Source of the DNA: Pseudomonadota bacterium
GTDB taxonomy: Bacteria > Pseudomonadota > Gammaproteobacteria > Enterobacterales > Enterobacteriaceae
Direction of reading: 5' to 3'
DNA length: 6,981 nt
Assembly: GCA_023425455.1 (NCBI GenBank)
Contig: JAFACP010000402.1
Span: forward strand, 1 to 6,981
Made by a program: the position numbers and the translations under genes. The notes beneath the pieces are model-generated. The model had not been told where the DNA came from and made no database searches. It saw nothing but the letters and a program-made list of their open reading frames with translations. Shown here piece after piece: positions 1 through 6,509 of this stretch. Within the stretch, counting starts at the first letter, position 1; every line of letters begins with the position of its first letter.

Positions 1-1154
1 CAGAACACCTTATACAGTTCGATGGAGGTCCAGACCGGGTGCGTCGTCAGCCCCCAGGGAGAGACCGCCAGCGCGGCCAGCACGCCGATCGCGCCAAAAA
101 GCAGGTTAATCCCGGCGTTGACCCGCAGCACCCTGACGCTGTGTTGCGCCGCATCGCAGGCGTAACGCGCCATCAGGATCGCCAGCGGCGCAAAGCACGG
201 CAGAATATAGGTCGGCAGCTTACCTTTGGCGATACTGAAGAACAGCAATGGCATCACTACCCAGCCCAGCAAATAGAAGCCCTCTCCCTTCCGGGCTCGC
301 TCACGCCAGCCCAGACGCAGTGCGCCGGGCAACAGGGCCAGCCACGGCAGGCTGCCGGCCACCAGGAACGGCAGGTAGTACCAGAATGGCGCTTTATGCT
401 GGGCGTCGCTCTGCGCGAAGCGCTGAATATGTTCTACCCAGAAGAAGTAGCGCCAGAAATCCGGTTCAAGCCGGGCAATGGCCAGCCCCCAGGGGAGCAC
501 GATCAGCACGCAGCTCAGAACCGCCAGCCAGCCAAATATCAGCACCTCTTTCCAGCGTTTCTGCGCAATCACCCACGGCAACACGCCAATGACCGGCACC
601 GCCAGCGCCAGGAAGCCTTTGGTCATGACGCCCATGCCGCAGGCCAGCCCCAGCAGAATGTAGCCCCCTGCTTTTCCGGCTGTCGTTTTCGACTGCGCGG
701 CCTGCCAGAAGCTGCACATCGCGGCCACCAGCCAGAGGGTGATAATCGGATCCAGCACGGCGTAAGTGCCTATGCCGTAAACCAGGAAAAGGGTGAGGAA
801 GATAACGCCGGAAAGTAGCGCCACGCGTTTATCCTGCCAGAGTCGCCAGGCGAGCCAAATCACCAGCAGCGCCGTTAGCCCGGTGGAAAATATTGCCCCC
901 GCGCGTACGGCAAAATTGCCGTGTCCAAACACCATCTGCCCGATGCTGTTAATCCAGTAGCCGGCAATGGGTTTCTCAAAGTAACGCAGGCCCAGGAAAT
1001 GCGGCACGATCCAGTTACCCGAAGCCAGCATTTCCCGGCTAATTTCCGCGTAGCGTGTCTCATCAGGCTGCCAGAGCAGACGCATATCGACCGGCAACAG
1101 GTAGTAAATGACAAACAGGGCAAAGAGCACTAAACCATAACGGGCAACGTTCAT
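1..1154 (-). CDS. arnT: ArnT, lipid A L-Ara4N transferase (N-terminal part, cut by window edge)
   Basis: Inner-membrane GT83-family glycosyltransferase that moves L-Ara4N from undecaprenyl phosphate to lipid A on the periplasmic side. My reading of the minus strand from ATG at 1154 is open for 384 codons plus 2 bases with no stop or frameshift. The family is about 550 residues, so roughly the last 165 are outside the window. Visible: a first membrane segment around residues 6-22, then the first periplasmic loop with the acidic [12 protein letters not shown] motif (Asp31, Glu32) and the RYFEKP motif (Glu60, Lys61), which correspond to residues tied to catalysis and donor binding in studied ArnT proteins. 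Further hydrophobic segments follow, plus conserved VMTKGFLAL and [10 protein letters not shown] stretches. The start overlaps the arnD stop (ATGA) and has no good Shine-Dalgarno sequence, so translation probably depends on coupling to arnD. The assignment is secure; intactness beyond base 1 is unknown. Confidence 0.96.
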   Translation of the reverse strand, partial: MNVARYGLVLFALFVIYYLLPVDMRLLWQPDETRYAEISREMLASGNWIVPHFLGLRYFEKPIAGYWINSIGQMVFGHGNFAVRAGAIFSTGLTALLVIWLAWRLWQDKRVALLSGVIFLTLFLVYGIGTYAVLDPIITLWLVAAMCSFWQAAQSKTTAGKAGGYILLGLACGMGVMTKGFLALAVPVIGVLPWVIAQKRWKEVLIFGWLAVLSCVLIVLPWGLAIARLEPDFWRYFFWVEHIQRFAQSDAQHKAPFWYYLPFLVAGSLPWLALLPGALRLGWRERARKGEGFYLLGWVVMPLLFFSIAKGKLPTYILPCFAPLAILMARYACDAAQHSVRVLRVNAGINLLFGAIGVLAALAVSPWGLTTHPVWTSIELYKVF

Positions 1155-2053
1155 AATACCGGACTCGCGGTCTGTTGATAGCCAAGCCAGCCTTCCCGGC
1201 CAGCCATGTCATGACGCACAATTTTGCCTGTCGGCAGGGTGCTGAGATCGTCGGGCAACAGCTGGCTGAGCGGACAGAACTGGATGCCCTCCTGTGCCGC
1301 CATCGTCAGTAGCGCATCAAAATCATGCTGATACGCAATCCCCTCCACTTCCGCATGGATAGTGTAGACCGGCGTACCGCCGTCACGATGAATGCAGTCC
1401 AGAATGTAGCGATTAAACCCTTCGGCGCTCACCTCGCGTCCGACCACTTCGTCCCAGGTTGGCAGCGTCACCGGAATTTGTACCGTCCCGGTGAGGTTCT
1501 CCCCCAGCAGCGGCAAAAAAGGTCCGCTGCCGCGACAGTCGCTGTTATAGCGAAAAGCGAAAGGCTCTTTGGCCTTCACCACGCGCTGGTCCGCACGCCA
1601 GCCCGCCACGGCGGAGCAGCACACCGGCTGCCCGGTAATCGCCTCCAGCGCCTGCACGCCGCGCGCTATCTCGCGGGTCAGCTGCGGCAGATCCCAGACG
1701 CCGGCCCAGGCTTGCCAGGCATGGTGATCCCAGGCGTGCAGCCCGGTTTCATGGTGCAGCGCCGCCTCGCGAATCATCGCCGCATTGCCCGCGCCAATAC
1801 GCCTGCCGGGCCAGGCCGTTCCGGCCAGCAAAATACTCCAGCCATACAGCGATGCTGCGCGTGAACGCAGCATTTTGAACAGAAATGCCGGTTTAATCAG
1901 GCGCCATAAATGACGCCCCATGTTGTCTGGCCCGACGCTGAAGAAAATCGTGGCACGCACCTCATGCTTGCTCAGGATTTCCAGCAGTCGCGGGACGCCA
2001 TCACGCGTGCCGCGAAAGGTGTCGACATCAATCCGTAAACCGACTTTTCTCAT
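1151..2053 (-). CDS. arnD: ArnD, undecaprenyl-phosphate-Ara4FN deformylase
   Basis: Removes the formyl group from 4-deoxy-4-formamido-L-arabinose-undecaprenyl phosphate at the cytoplasmic face of the inner membrane, making the donor that ArnT uses. It belongs to the NodB/polysaccharide deacetylase family. At 300 residues it is slightly longer than the E. coli protein (296). The metal-site motifs are in place: RIDVDT (Asp9, Asp11) near the start, and HAWDHH (His106, Asp109, His110, His111). AGWRADQ around 160, RYNSDCRG, and the C-terminal TIHAEVEG and GREGWLG blocks are also conserved. ATG at 2053 overlaps the arnA TGA by 4 bases, and its own stop overlaps the arnT start the same way. The small differences from E. 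coli lie in the acyl-binding middle and the C-terminal tail. It looks intact and functional. Its substrate would not be made if the ArnA lesion is real. Confidence 0.97.
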   Translation of the reverse strand: MRKVGLRIDVDTFRGTRDGVPRLLEILSKHEVRATIFFSVGPDNMGRHLWRLIKPAFLFKMLRSRAASLYGWSILLAGTAWPGRRIGAGNAAMIREAALHHETGLHAWDHHAWQAWAGVWDLPQLTREIARGVQALEAITGQPVCCSAVAGWRADQRVVKAKEPFAFRYNSDCRGSGPFLPLLGENLTGTVQIPVTLPTWDEVVGREVSAEGFNRYILDCIHRDGGTPVYTIHAEVEGIAYQHDFDALLTMAAQEGIQFCPLSQLLPDDLSTLPTGKIVRHDMAGREGWLGYQQTASPVL

Positions 2054-3852
2054 GATGCCTGTTCCGTTAGCTCCACGGTACGCAGGAAGAAATCGAGCGT
2101 CTCATCAATGGTCTGCTCCATCTTCACGACAGGCGTCCAGTTCAGACACCGCTTCGCGTTGCGGATGCTCGGCTTACGGTGCTCTACGTCCTGGTAGCCT
2201 TTGCCGTAATAGCTGCTGCTCTCCACTTCGCGGAAACCGGCAAACGGCGGGAACTGGCCGCGCAGCGGATGGCGCTCAAAGCTGGCGAGCAGCATCTCCG
2301 CCAGCTCACGAATGCTCGCTTCATTGTCCGGGTTACCGATATTGATGATTTCACCATTGCAGCGCCCGTCCTTGTTTTCAATGATGCGGAACAGGGTAAA
2401 ACGCAGCCCCTCTTTTTCGCCGTACGCCCAGATCACGCGGTCCAGCAGCTGTTTCGAGACAGAGTAGATCCAGCGCTGTTTATTGATTGGCCCCACCACC
2501 AGGCTGGAGGTGTCTTCGTCGAAATTCTTGTCGGTGCACATACCGTACACTTCAGAGGTCGACGGGAAGATGATCCGTTTGTCGTACTTCACGCAGTCGC
2601 GGATGATCTTCAGGTTCTCTTCGAAATCCAGCTCAAACACGCGCAGCGGGTTACGGGTGTATTCAATCGGGGTGGCAATCGCCACCAGCGGCAGCACCAC
2701 GTCGCATTTTTTAATGTGGTATTCAATCCATTCCGAGTGGATGCTGATATCCCCCTCGACAAAGTGGAAGCGCGGGTTGTTGAGGAAACGGCTGATGGCG
2801 TCGGAACCGATATCCAGGCCATAAATCTCGTAGTTGTCGTCCTGAAGCAGACGTTCGGTCAGATGGTTGCCGATAAAACCGTTCACCCCGAGGATCAGCA
2901 CCCGGGTGCGACGTTTAATCGCCACCACCGGGGCGCTGGTGATCAGCGCTCCGGCCACCAGGCCGAGCGACTGCGCCAGCTGTGCGCCCTGCACGTAAAC
3001 ACCGTTATCGGTCTGGCCGGTGACAATCTCCAGCGCCTGTTCACCACAGCTCACCACCAGCGGGGAGACAGAGACAACCGTCCCCGGCTTTGCCGCCGGA
3101 ATATCATCACGCACGCGGGACTTCCAGACGATAAATTTACTGACCCCAGCATAGCTGAATGCCCCTGGCCACGGGTCGGTCACCGCGCGCACCAGGTTGT
3201 GCAGCTGGCGGGCAGGTTTGTGCCAGTCCAGACGACCCTCTTCCGGCGTACGACGACCAAAGCAGCTCGCCTGCCCCTCATCCTGCGCGATTTCCGTGAA
3301 GGTCCGGTTGCGGATCGCCGGCAGCGCGTCACGCAGCAGGCTTTGCGCCGCCGCACACAGACTGTGGTGCAACGTCAGGGCGCTGTCATCCGCGCCGATG
3401 GCCACGCTCTGCTGCGCCACAATCGCGCCGGCATCCGCGCGCTTCACCATCCGGTGCAGGGTTACGCCGGTCTCCGTCTCGCCGTTAACCAGCACCCAGT
3501 TCAGCGGTGCGCGGCCGCGATAGGCCGGGAGCAGAGAGCCGTGGAGGTTAAATGCCCCTTCAGGCGCGAGGCTGAGGATCGCGTCGCTCAGCAGGTAGCG
3601 GTAGTAAAAAGAGAAAATCACATCCGGCGCGAGCTTCTGAATGCGGTCTATCCACAGCGGATGGTTAACATCATCCGGGGCATAAACCGGAATACCGCGC
3701 TCTGCGGCGATACGCGCGACCGAGCCGAAGAAATGATTTTCTCCCGCCGTGTCGGGATGCGTAAAGATAGCCGCAATATCATAGCCCGCGTCCAGCAGGG
3801 CCTGTGTGCCCGTGCAACCCATATCGTGATAGGCAAATACGACAGCTTTCAT
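2050..3852 (-). CDS. arnA: ArnA, bifunctional UDP-L-Ara4N formyltransferase / UDP-GlcA decarboxylase with internal in-frame deletion
   Basis: ArnA oxidatively decarboxylates UDP-glucuronate to UDP-Ara4O (C-terminal domain) and formylates UDP-Ara4N made by ArnB (N-terminal domain). Residues 1-304 are the formyltransferase, with Asn102, His104 (FNLHGSLLP) and Asp140 present. Residues from about 315 are an SDR-type dehydrogenase with NAD motif GVNGFIG (322-328), TSE (432-434, catalytic Glu434) and Tyr463-x3-Lys467. YQDVEHRKP holds Tyr553 and Arg559, the E. coli Tyr613 and Arg619 equivalents. The protein is 600 residues; the family is 660. Compared with remembered E. coli ArnA, alignment is gap-free to Arg489, then E. 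coli residues 490-549 are absent in frame. These include Asn492 and the 526-535 substrate-binding stretch. The decarboxylase is therefore probably inactive and perhaps misfolded; the formyltransferase could survive. ATG at 3852 overlaps the arnC TGA, with GAGGA about 9 bases upstream. The rest looks under normal selection, suggesting a recent event or an assembly error. Confidence 0.95.
   Translation of the reverse strand: MKAVVFAYHDMGCTGTQALLDAGYDIAAIFTHPDTAGENHFFGSVARIAAERGIPVYAPDDVNHPLWIDRIQKLAPDVIFSFYYRYLLSDAILSLAPEGAFNLHGSLLPAYRGRAPLNWVLVNGETETGVTLHRMVKRADAGAIVAQQSVAIGADDSALTLHHSLCAAAQSLLRDALPAIRNRTFTEIAQDEGQASCFGRRTPEEGRLDWHKPARQLHNLVRAVTDPWPGAFSYAGVSKFIVWKSRVRDDIPAAKPGTVVSVSPLVVSCGEQALEIVTGQTDNGVYVQGAQLAQSLGLVAGALITSAPVVAIKRRTRVLILGVNGFIGNHLTERLLQDDNYEIYGLDIGSDAISRFLNNPRFHFVEGDISIHSEWIEYHIKKCDVVLPLVAIATPIEYTRNPLRVFELDFEENLKIIRDCVKYDKRIIFPSTSEVYGMCTDKNFDEDTSSLVVGPINKQRWIYSVSKQLLDRVIWAYGEKEGLRFTLFRIIENKDGRCNGEIINIGNPDNEASIRELAEMLLASFERHPLRGQFPPFAGFREVESSSYYGKGYQDVEHRKPSIRNAKRCLNWTPVVKMEQTIDETLDFFLRTVELTEQAS
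2386..2394 (-). other. Deletion junction in arnA (single surviving copy of a short repeat)
   Basis: The minus-strand bases CTGTTCCGC encode Leu487-Phe488-Arg489. In intact ArnA this LFR is followed by PFNWMGP, and a second LFR or LYR precedes IIEN sixty codons later. Here LFR runs directly into IIEN (Ile490 here equals Ile550 in the family). One copy of the repeat plus the 180 bp minus the repeat are therefore inferred to have been lost. The jump is seen directly against the known protein family. The repeat in the parental DNA is inferred from relatives' protein sequence. Confidence 0.8.
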
Positions 3853-4832
3853 GGGTGAATTTCCTCTTGAGATTTCTGCTGTTCCTGACGGACAACACGT
3901 TGAATAAAGTAGCGCGGACGCGCGCGAACATCGTTATAGATACGGCCGATGTACTCACCGAGCAGGCCCATTCCGACAAACTGGGCGCCAATGAACATGA
4001 ACAGAACCGCAAACAGCATGAAGACCCCTTCTGCCGCCCACTGCGGACCAAATACCAGCCGCAGCACCACCAGCAGAACCGAGAGCGCAAAACCGGCCAC
4101 CGCGATGATGCTGCCGAAAACGCTCAGCAGGCGCAGCGGCGTGGTGGTCAGGCAGGTGATCAGGTCGTACATCAGGTTGATAAGGCGCATAAAGCTGTAC
4201 TTTGACTCCCCGTGCTCACGCTCGGCGTGCAGCACCGGGATCTCCGTCGCCTTACGGGCAAAGGTGTTGGCCAGGATCGGGATAAAGGTGCTGCGTTCAT
4301 GGCAATGCAGCATGGCGTCAACAATATGCCGACGGTAGGCGCGCAGCATGCAGCCGTAATCCCCCATCGCTTTGCCGGTGGTGCGCTGGATCAGACGATT
4401 AATGGTGCGCGAAGCCAGTTTGCGGAACAGGCTGTCCTGGCGGTTTTGCCGCACCGTTCCAACCACGTCGTAGCCTTCATCCGCTTTCGCGACCAGCCGC
4501 GGGATCTCTTCCGGCGGATTCTGCAGATCGGCGTCGAGGGTGATCACCAGATCGCCGGTCACGTGGCTGAACCCGGCCATGATCGCCGAGTGCTGGCCAT
4601 AGTTACGGTTGAGCAGCACCGCCACAATATGGCTGTTTTCCGCCTGCGCGGCCTGGGTAAGCATCTGCGCGGAGTCGTCGCTGCTGCCGTCGTCCACCAG
4701 CAGAATTTCATACGCTTTGCCTAACGTCGCGCAGGCGGCGGTGGTCCGGCGGATCAGCTCGGGCAGGCTCTCCTGCTCGTTGTAGACCGGGATCACCACG
4801 GAGACTTTCTGTAGCGGCGGAGCACTAAACAT
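3849..4832 (-). CDS. arnC: ArnC, undecaprenyl-phosphate Ara4FN transferase
   Basis: GT2-family enzyme that transfers 4-deoxy-4-formamido-L-arabinose from UDP to undecaprenyl phosphate at the inner membrane. With ATG at 4832 it is 327 residues (E. coli 322). The catalytic domain begins at once with [27 protein letters not shown] lies at 46-54 and the DAD metal/nucleotide motif at 100-102 ([12 protein letters not shown]). [12 protein letters not shown] and [12 protein letters not shown] follow. Two membrane segments lie near residues 234-261 and 270-293, followed by the conserved GEYIGRIY and a cytoplasmic tail. The frame stays open to an ATG at 4886, which would add 18 residues overlapping the end of arnB. 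I prefer 4832 because it sits one base after the arnB stop, has AGGA 7 bases upstream, and gives the family's N-terminus. The stop overlaps the arnA start (ATGA). Confidence 0.97.
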   Translation of the reverse strand: MFSAPPLQKVSVVIPVYNEQESLPELIRRTTAACATLGKAYEILLVDDGSSDDSAQMLTQAAQAENSHIVAVLLNRNYGQHSAIMAGFSHVTGDLVITLDADLQNPPEEIPRLVAKADEGYDVVGTVRQNRQDSLFRKLASRTINRLIQRTTGKAMGDYGCMLRAYRRHIVDAMLHCHERSTFIPILANTFARKATEIPVLHAEREHGESKYSFMRLINLMYDLITCLTTTPLRLLSVFGSIIAVAGFALSVLLVVLRLVFGPQWAAEGVFMLFAVLFMFIGAQFVGMGLLGEYIGRIYNDVRARPRYFIQRVVRQEQQKSQEEIHP

Positions 4833-4833
4833 A

Positions 4834-5973
4834 TCAATGTCCTGCAAGCTGATGGAGCGCGGTAATGACGCGGGTTGTGTCGTCATGGGTCATGTCCGGG
4901 AAAAGGGGGAGAGAACAAATGCGCGCGCTGTTCCATTCGGTATTCGGCAGTGAGAGCTGCGGAAAACGCTCGCGATAATATTTTTGCGTGTGTGCGGCGC
5001 GAAAGTGCAGGCCAGTGCCGATACCCTGATCTTTCAGCGCCGCCATCAGCGCGTCGCGGGAGATCCCGCAGCGGGCTTCGTCCACGCGGATGATAAAAAG
5101 ATGCCAGGCGTGCAGATGCGGCCAGTCAGGAATGCGTAATGGCTGGAAAGGCGTATCGGCCAGCGCCTTCAGGTAACGTTCGGCAATGGCGTGGCGGCGT
5201 GCGTTGGCTTCGCCCAGCTTGCCGAGCTGAACCAGCGCCAGTGCGGCGTTAATATCGGCGAGATTGTATTTAAACCCCGGGCTTATCACCTCCGCCTGCG
5301 GCGCGCGGCCATGCGTCTGACGATCATAGGCATCGACCCCCAGCCCGTGGAATTTCAGGCTGCGGATCCGCCGGGCGAGCTGTTCGTCATCGGTCACCAC
5401 CAGCCCACCCTCGGCGCAGGTCATGTTTTTAATGGCGTGGAAAGAGAAAATGGCCGTCCCCTGCCCGCCCACATGCTGACCCTGGTAGTAAGTTCCTGCC
5501 GCATGCGCCGCATCCTCAATCAGCGGAATACCGTGACGCTCCCCGATTTCGCGAAGGGGATCAATGTCACAGGGCGCCCCGGCGTAATGTACCGGCACAA
5601 TGGCGCGGGTCCGTGGCGTAATGGCCGCCTCGATCTGCTCCGGTGTGACCATCAGTGTCTCTTTGTCGACATCCACCATCACCGGCGTGGCGCCGAGCAG
5701 CACGATCATATTCAGCGTCGAGACCCAGGTCATGGACGGGGTGATGACCTCATCGCCCGGGCCAATCCCCAGCGCCATCAGCGTAACGTGCATACCTGCG
5801 GTGGCAGAGCTAACCGCAATGGCGTAACGGTTACCGGTCAAAGTGCAAAATGCCTCTTCAAGGGCCTGATTTTTCGGTCCCGTGGTGATCCAACCCGACA
5901 TCAGCACATCCGTAAGCGCTGCAATTTCCTCTGCGCCCATTGAGGGACGTGAAAAAGGCAGAAAATCACTCAT
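4834..5973 (-). CDS. arnB: ArnB, UDP-L-Ara4O aminotransferase
   Basis: PLP-dependent DegT/DnrJ/EryC1-family (aspartate aminotransferase fold) enzyme. It converts UDP-Ara4O, the product of the ArnA decarboxylase, to UDP-L-Ara4N using glutamate. At 379 residues it matches the E. coli length. Visible motifs are [10 protein letters not shown] (27-36), [10 protein letters not shown] (substrate/PLP phosphate region, 53-62), IEDAAHA with Asp154 that pairs with the PLP ring nitrogen, and [14 protein letters not shown] with Lys182 as the PLP Schiff-base lysine. [13 protein letters not shown], the C-terminal [17 protein letters not shown] and SLPLFPDM are also conserved. ATG at 5973 has AAGGAA 7 bases upstream. 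It is the first gene of the operon, facing the 536-bp regulatory region, and its stop is one base before arnC. It appears fully intact. Confidence 0.98.
   Translation of the reverse strand: MSDFLPFSRPSMGAEEIAALTDVLMSGWITTGPKNQALEEAFCTLTGNRYAIAVSSATAGMHVTLMALGIGPGDEVITPSMTWVSTLNMIVLLGATPVMVDVDKETLMVTPEQIEAAITPRTRAIVPVHYAGAPCDIDPLREIGERHGIPLIEDAAHAAGTYYQGQHVGGQGTAIFSFHAIKNMTCAEGGLVVTDDEQLARRIRSLKFHGLGVDAYDRQTHGRAPQAEVISPGFKYNLADINAALALVQLGKLGEANARRHAIAERYLKALADTPFQPLRIPDWPHLHAWHLFIIRVDEARCGISRDALMAALKDQGIGTGLHFRAAHTQKYYRERFPQLSLPNTEWNSARICSLPLFPDMTHDDTTRVITALHQLAGH
4840..4844 (-). promoter_or_regulatory. arnC ribosome binding site (decides the start)
   Basis: Minus-strand CAGGA lies inside the last codons of arnB, with AGGA 7 bases upstream of ATG 4832. 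This supports the shorter ArnC start over the in-frame ATG at 4886. Placement inside arnB also implies coupled translation of arnB and arnC. Confidence 0.7.
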
Positions 5974-5980
5974 TTTTAAT

Positions 5981-5986
5981 TTCCTT
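5981..5986 (-). promoter_or_regulatory. arnB ribosome binding site
   Basis: Minus-strand AAGGAA lies 7 bases upstream of ATG 5973, with an A/T-rich spacer. It is a good Shine-Dalgarno match and supports the family-standard ArnB start. Confidence 0.75.
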
Positions 5987-6010
5987 GCTGTTTTAAAAGC
6001 GCCAGTGCGT

Positions 6011-6022
6011 GACTGCGCAGTC
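6011..6022. repeat. Perfect 12-bp palindrome in the arnB leader
   Basis: GACTGCGCAGTC equals its own reverse complement. It lies 38 bases upstream of the arnB start, between the proposed promoter and the ribosome binding site, in a GC-rich patch of an otherwise AT-rich leader. It could be a dimeric regulator site or part of a folded 5' leader. I do not recognise a specific regulator. Confidence 0.5.
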
Positions 6023-6142
6023 GCTATGGGCGGTGCAGTGGGATCTTGCCGGATGGTTTTTAAATAAAAGTAAAATGAAAAAGAACCACCCGTTCAGTTA
6101 TGTCAACAAACCATCAACTAAAAACAAAAGTAGCGCTCTTTT

Positions 6143-6159
6143 CTTAGGATAAAATTAAG
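6143..6159 (-). promoter_or_regulatory. Putative PmrA (BasR) box for the arn operon
   Basis: The minus strand reads CTTAAT-TTTAT-CCTAAG. The known PmrA box is a direct repeat of YTTAAK half-sites with a 5-bp spacer; the first half matches and the second has one mismatch. A possible -10, TACTTT (6132-6127, matching TAnnnT), starts 10 bases downstream. This resembles OmpR/PhoB-type activated promoters that lack a good -35. It would place the transcript start near 6120, with a leader of about 147 bases. PmrAB control of arn is established in Salmonella and relatives; the site here is predicted only from the match and position. Confidence 0.6.
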
Positions 6160-6251
6160 AGAGGAATAATTTCCGTAGCAGGGACAGTAAAAGAAAAAAT
6201 ATTAAACACCTTAAAAACAACAAGATAAAAGATAGATGATGACTGTTCTTT

Positions 6252-6267
6252 TGTGATAATCGTCACA
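6252..6267. promoter_or_regulatory. CRP-like binding site
   Basis: TGTGA-N6-TCACA (spacer TAATCG) carries both perfect CRP half-site cores at the correct spacing; its centre is at 6259.5. On the plus strand a possible -35 TTGCAG (6284-6289) and a weak -10 around 6307-6312 put a start near 6319-6321, so the site would sit at about -60 to -61.5, the class I CRP position. That transcript would run toward the hairpin and the SDR gene. On the minus strand TAATAT (6204-6199) is a possible -10 but lacks a good -35. FNR sites (TTGAT-N4-ATCAA) are related, but this spacing fits CRP. Confidence 0.55.
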
Positions 6268-6348
6268 TCACATTAAATATATATTGCAGTTCGATTACAT
6301 AAAAAGAATACGTAACGTAAACCAATGTTCAATAGAGATAAAAAAACA

Positions 6349-6378
6349 GAAGCTTTCCATATATAACTGGAAAGCTTC
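6349..6378. terminator. Strong hairpin, probable bidirectional rho-independent terminator
   Basis: GAAGCTTTCCA (6349-6359) and TGGAAAGCTTC (6368-6378) form a perfect 11-bp stem with an 8-base AT-rich loop. On the minus strand the stem is followed by TG and seven T (from the A run 6340-6346), a classic terminator shape. On the plus strand a five-T run follows only after six more bases (6385-6389), so termination would be weaker. No protein gene on either strand ends here. It would either isolate arn from antisense reading from the SDR side, end a small plus-strand RNA begun near 6320, or attenuate the SDR transcript. Confidence 0.6.
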
Positions 6379-6497
6379 GGGAACTTTTTATTTATATTAA
6401 TTGTCGCGCTTAGATAAGGTGAGCCGGAAAATCCTCCGGCAACGCGCTGGCGCGGGCAGCAGCTGCTACGCTTTAAGGTCTGAAGATAAAAAACGAC

Positions 6498-6503
6498 AAG
6501 GAG
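6498..6503 (+). promoter_or_regulatory. SDR gene ribosome binding site
   Basis: AAGGAG lies 6 bases upstream of ATG 6510. It is an almost ideal Shine-Dalgarno sequence and fixes the start of the SDR gene. Confidence 0.8.
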
Positions 6504-6509
6504 TAGCGC

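Larger units (their letters stand above)
5974..6509. other. 536-bp AT-rich intergenic region between arnB and the divergent SDR gene
   Basis: No gene of normal size is visible on either strand. From about 6060 to 6415 the sequence is strikingly A/T rich compared with the GC-rich genes on both sides. From left to right it holds the arnB ribosome binding site, a 12-bp palindrome (6011-6022), and a TTGACA element on the minus strand (6106-6101). It continues with the PmrA-box-like repeat (6143-6159), the CRP-like site (6252-6267), the hairpin (6349-6378) and the GC-rich structured leader of the SDR gene (about 6421-6470). The longest plus-strand mini-ORF near the hairpin starts at 6325, has 13 codons and no Shine-Dalgarno sequence; I do not count it as a gene. 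The AT richness would suit H-NS silencing, which is inference. Confidence 0.85.

Noticed and set aside
39..818. 259-codon plus-strand open frame
   Set aside because: Antisense to arnT, which I translated continuously on the minus strand; the plus-strand product is low-complexity Arg/Gln/His-rich.
2179..3858. 559-codon plus-strand open frame across arnA
   Set aside because: It is the antisense shadow of a GC-rich conserved gene; its translation has no recognisable domains, and arnA is clearly the coding strand.
4833..4886. 18-residue N-terminal extension of ArnC to ATG 4886
   Set aside because: It overlaps arnB, lacks family similarity, and the internal ATG at 4832 has a good ribosome binding site and the expected N-terminus.
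5191..5943. 250-codon plus-strand open frame inside arnB
   Set aside because: Antisense shadow of arnB, whose full-length translation has all expected motifs.
6101..6106. Perfect -35 element TTGACA on the minus strand upstream of arnB
   Set aside because: No convincing -10 lies 16-19 bases downstream (only T-rich sequence), so I do not call a second promoter.
6318..6324. TGGTTTA on the minus strand as a PhoP half-site
   Set aside because: The second half-site 11 bases on is poor, and the position is about 345 bases from arnB.
6325..6366. 13-codon mini-ORF overlapping the hairpin
   Set aside because: It has no Shine-Dalgarno sequence and is very short; the open frame is likely chance in AT-rich DNA.
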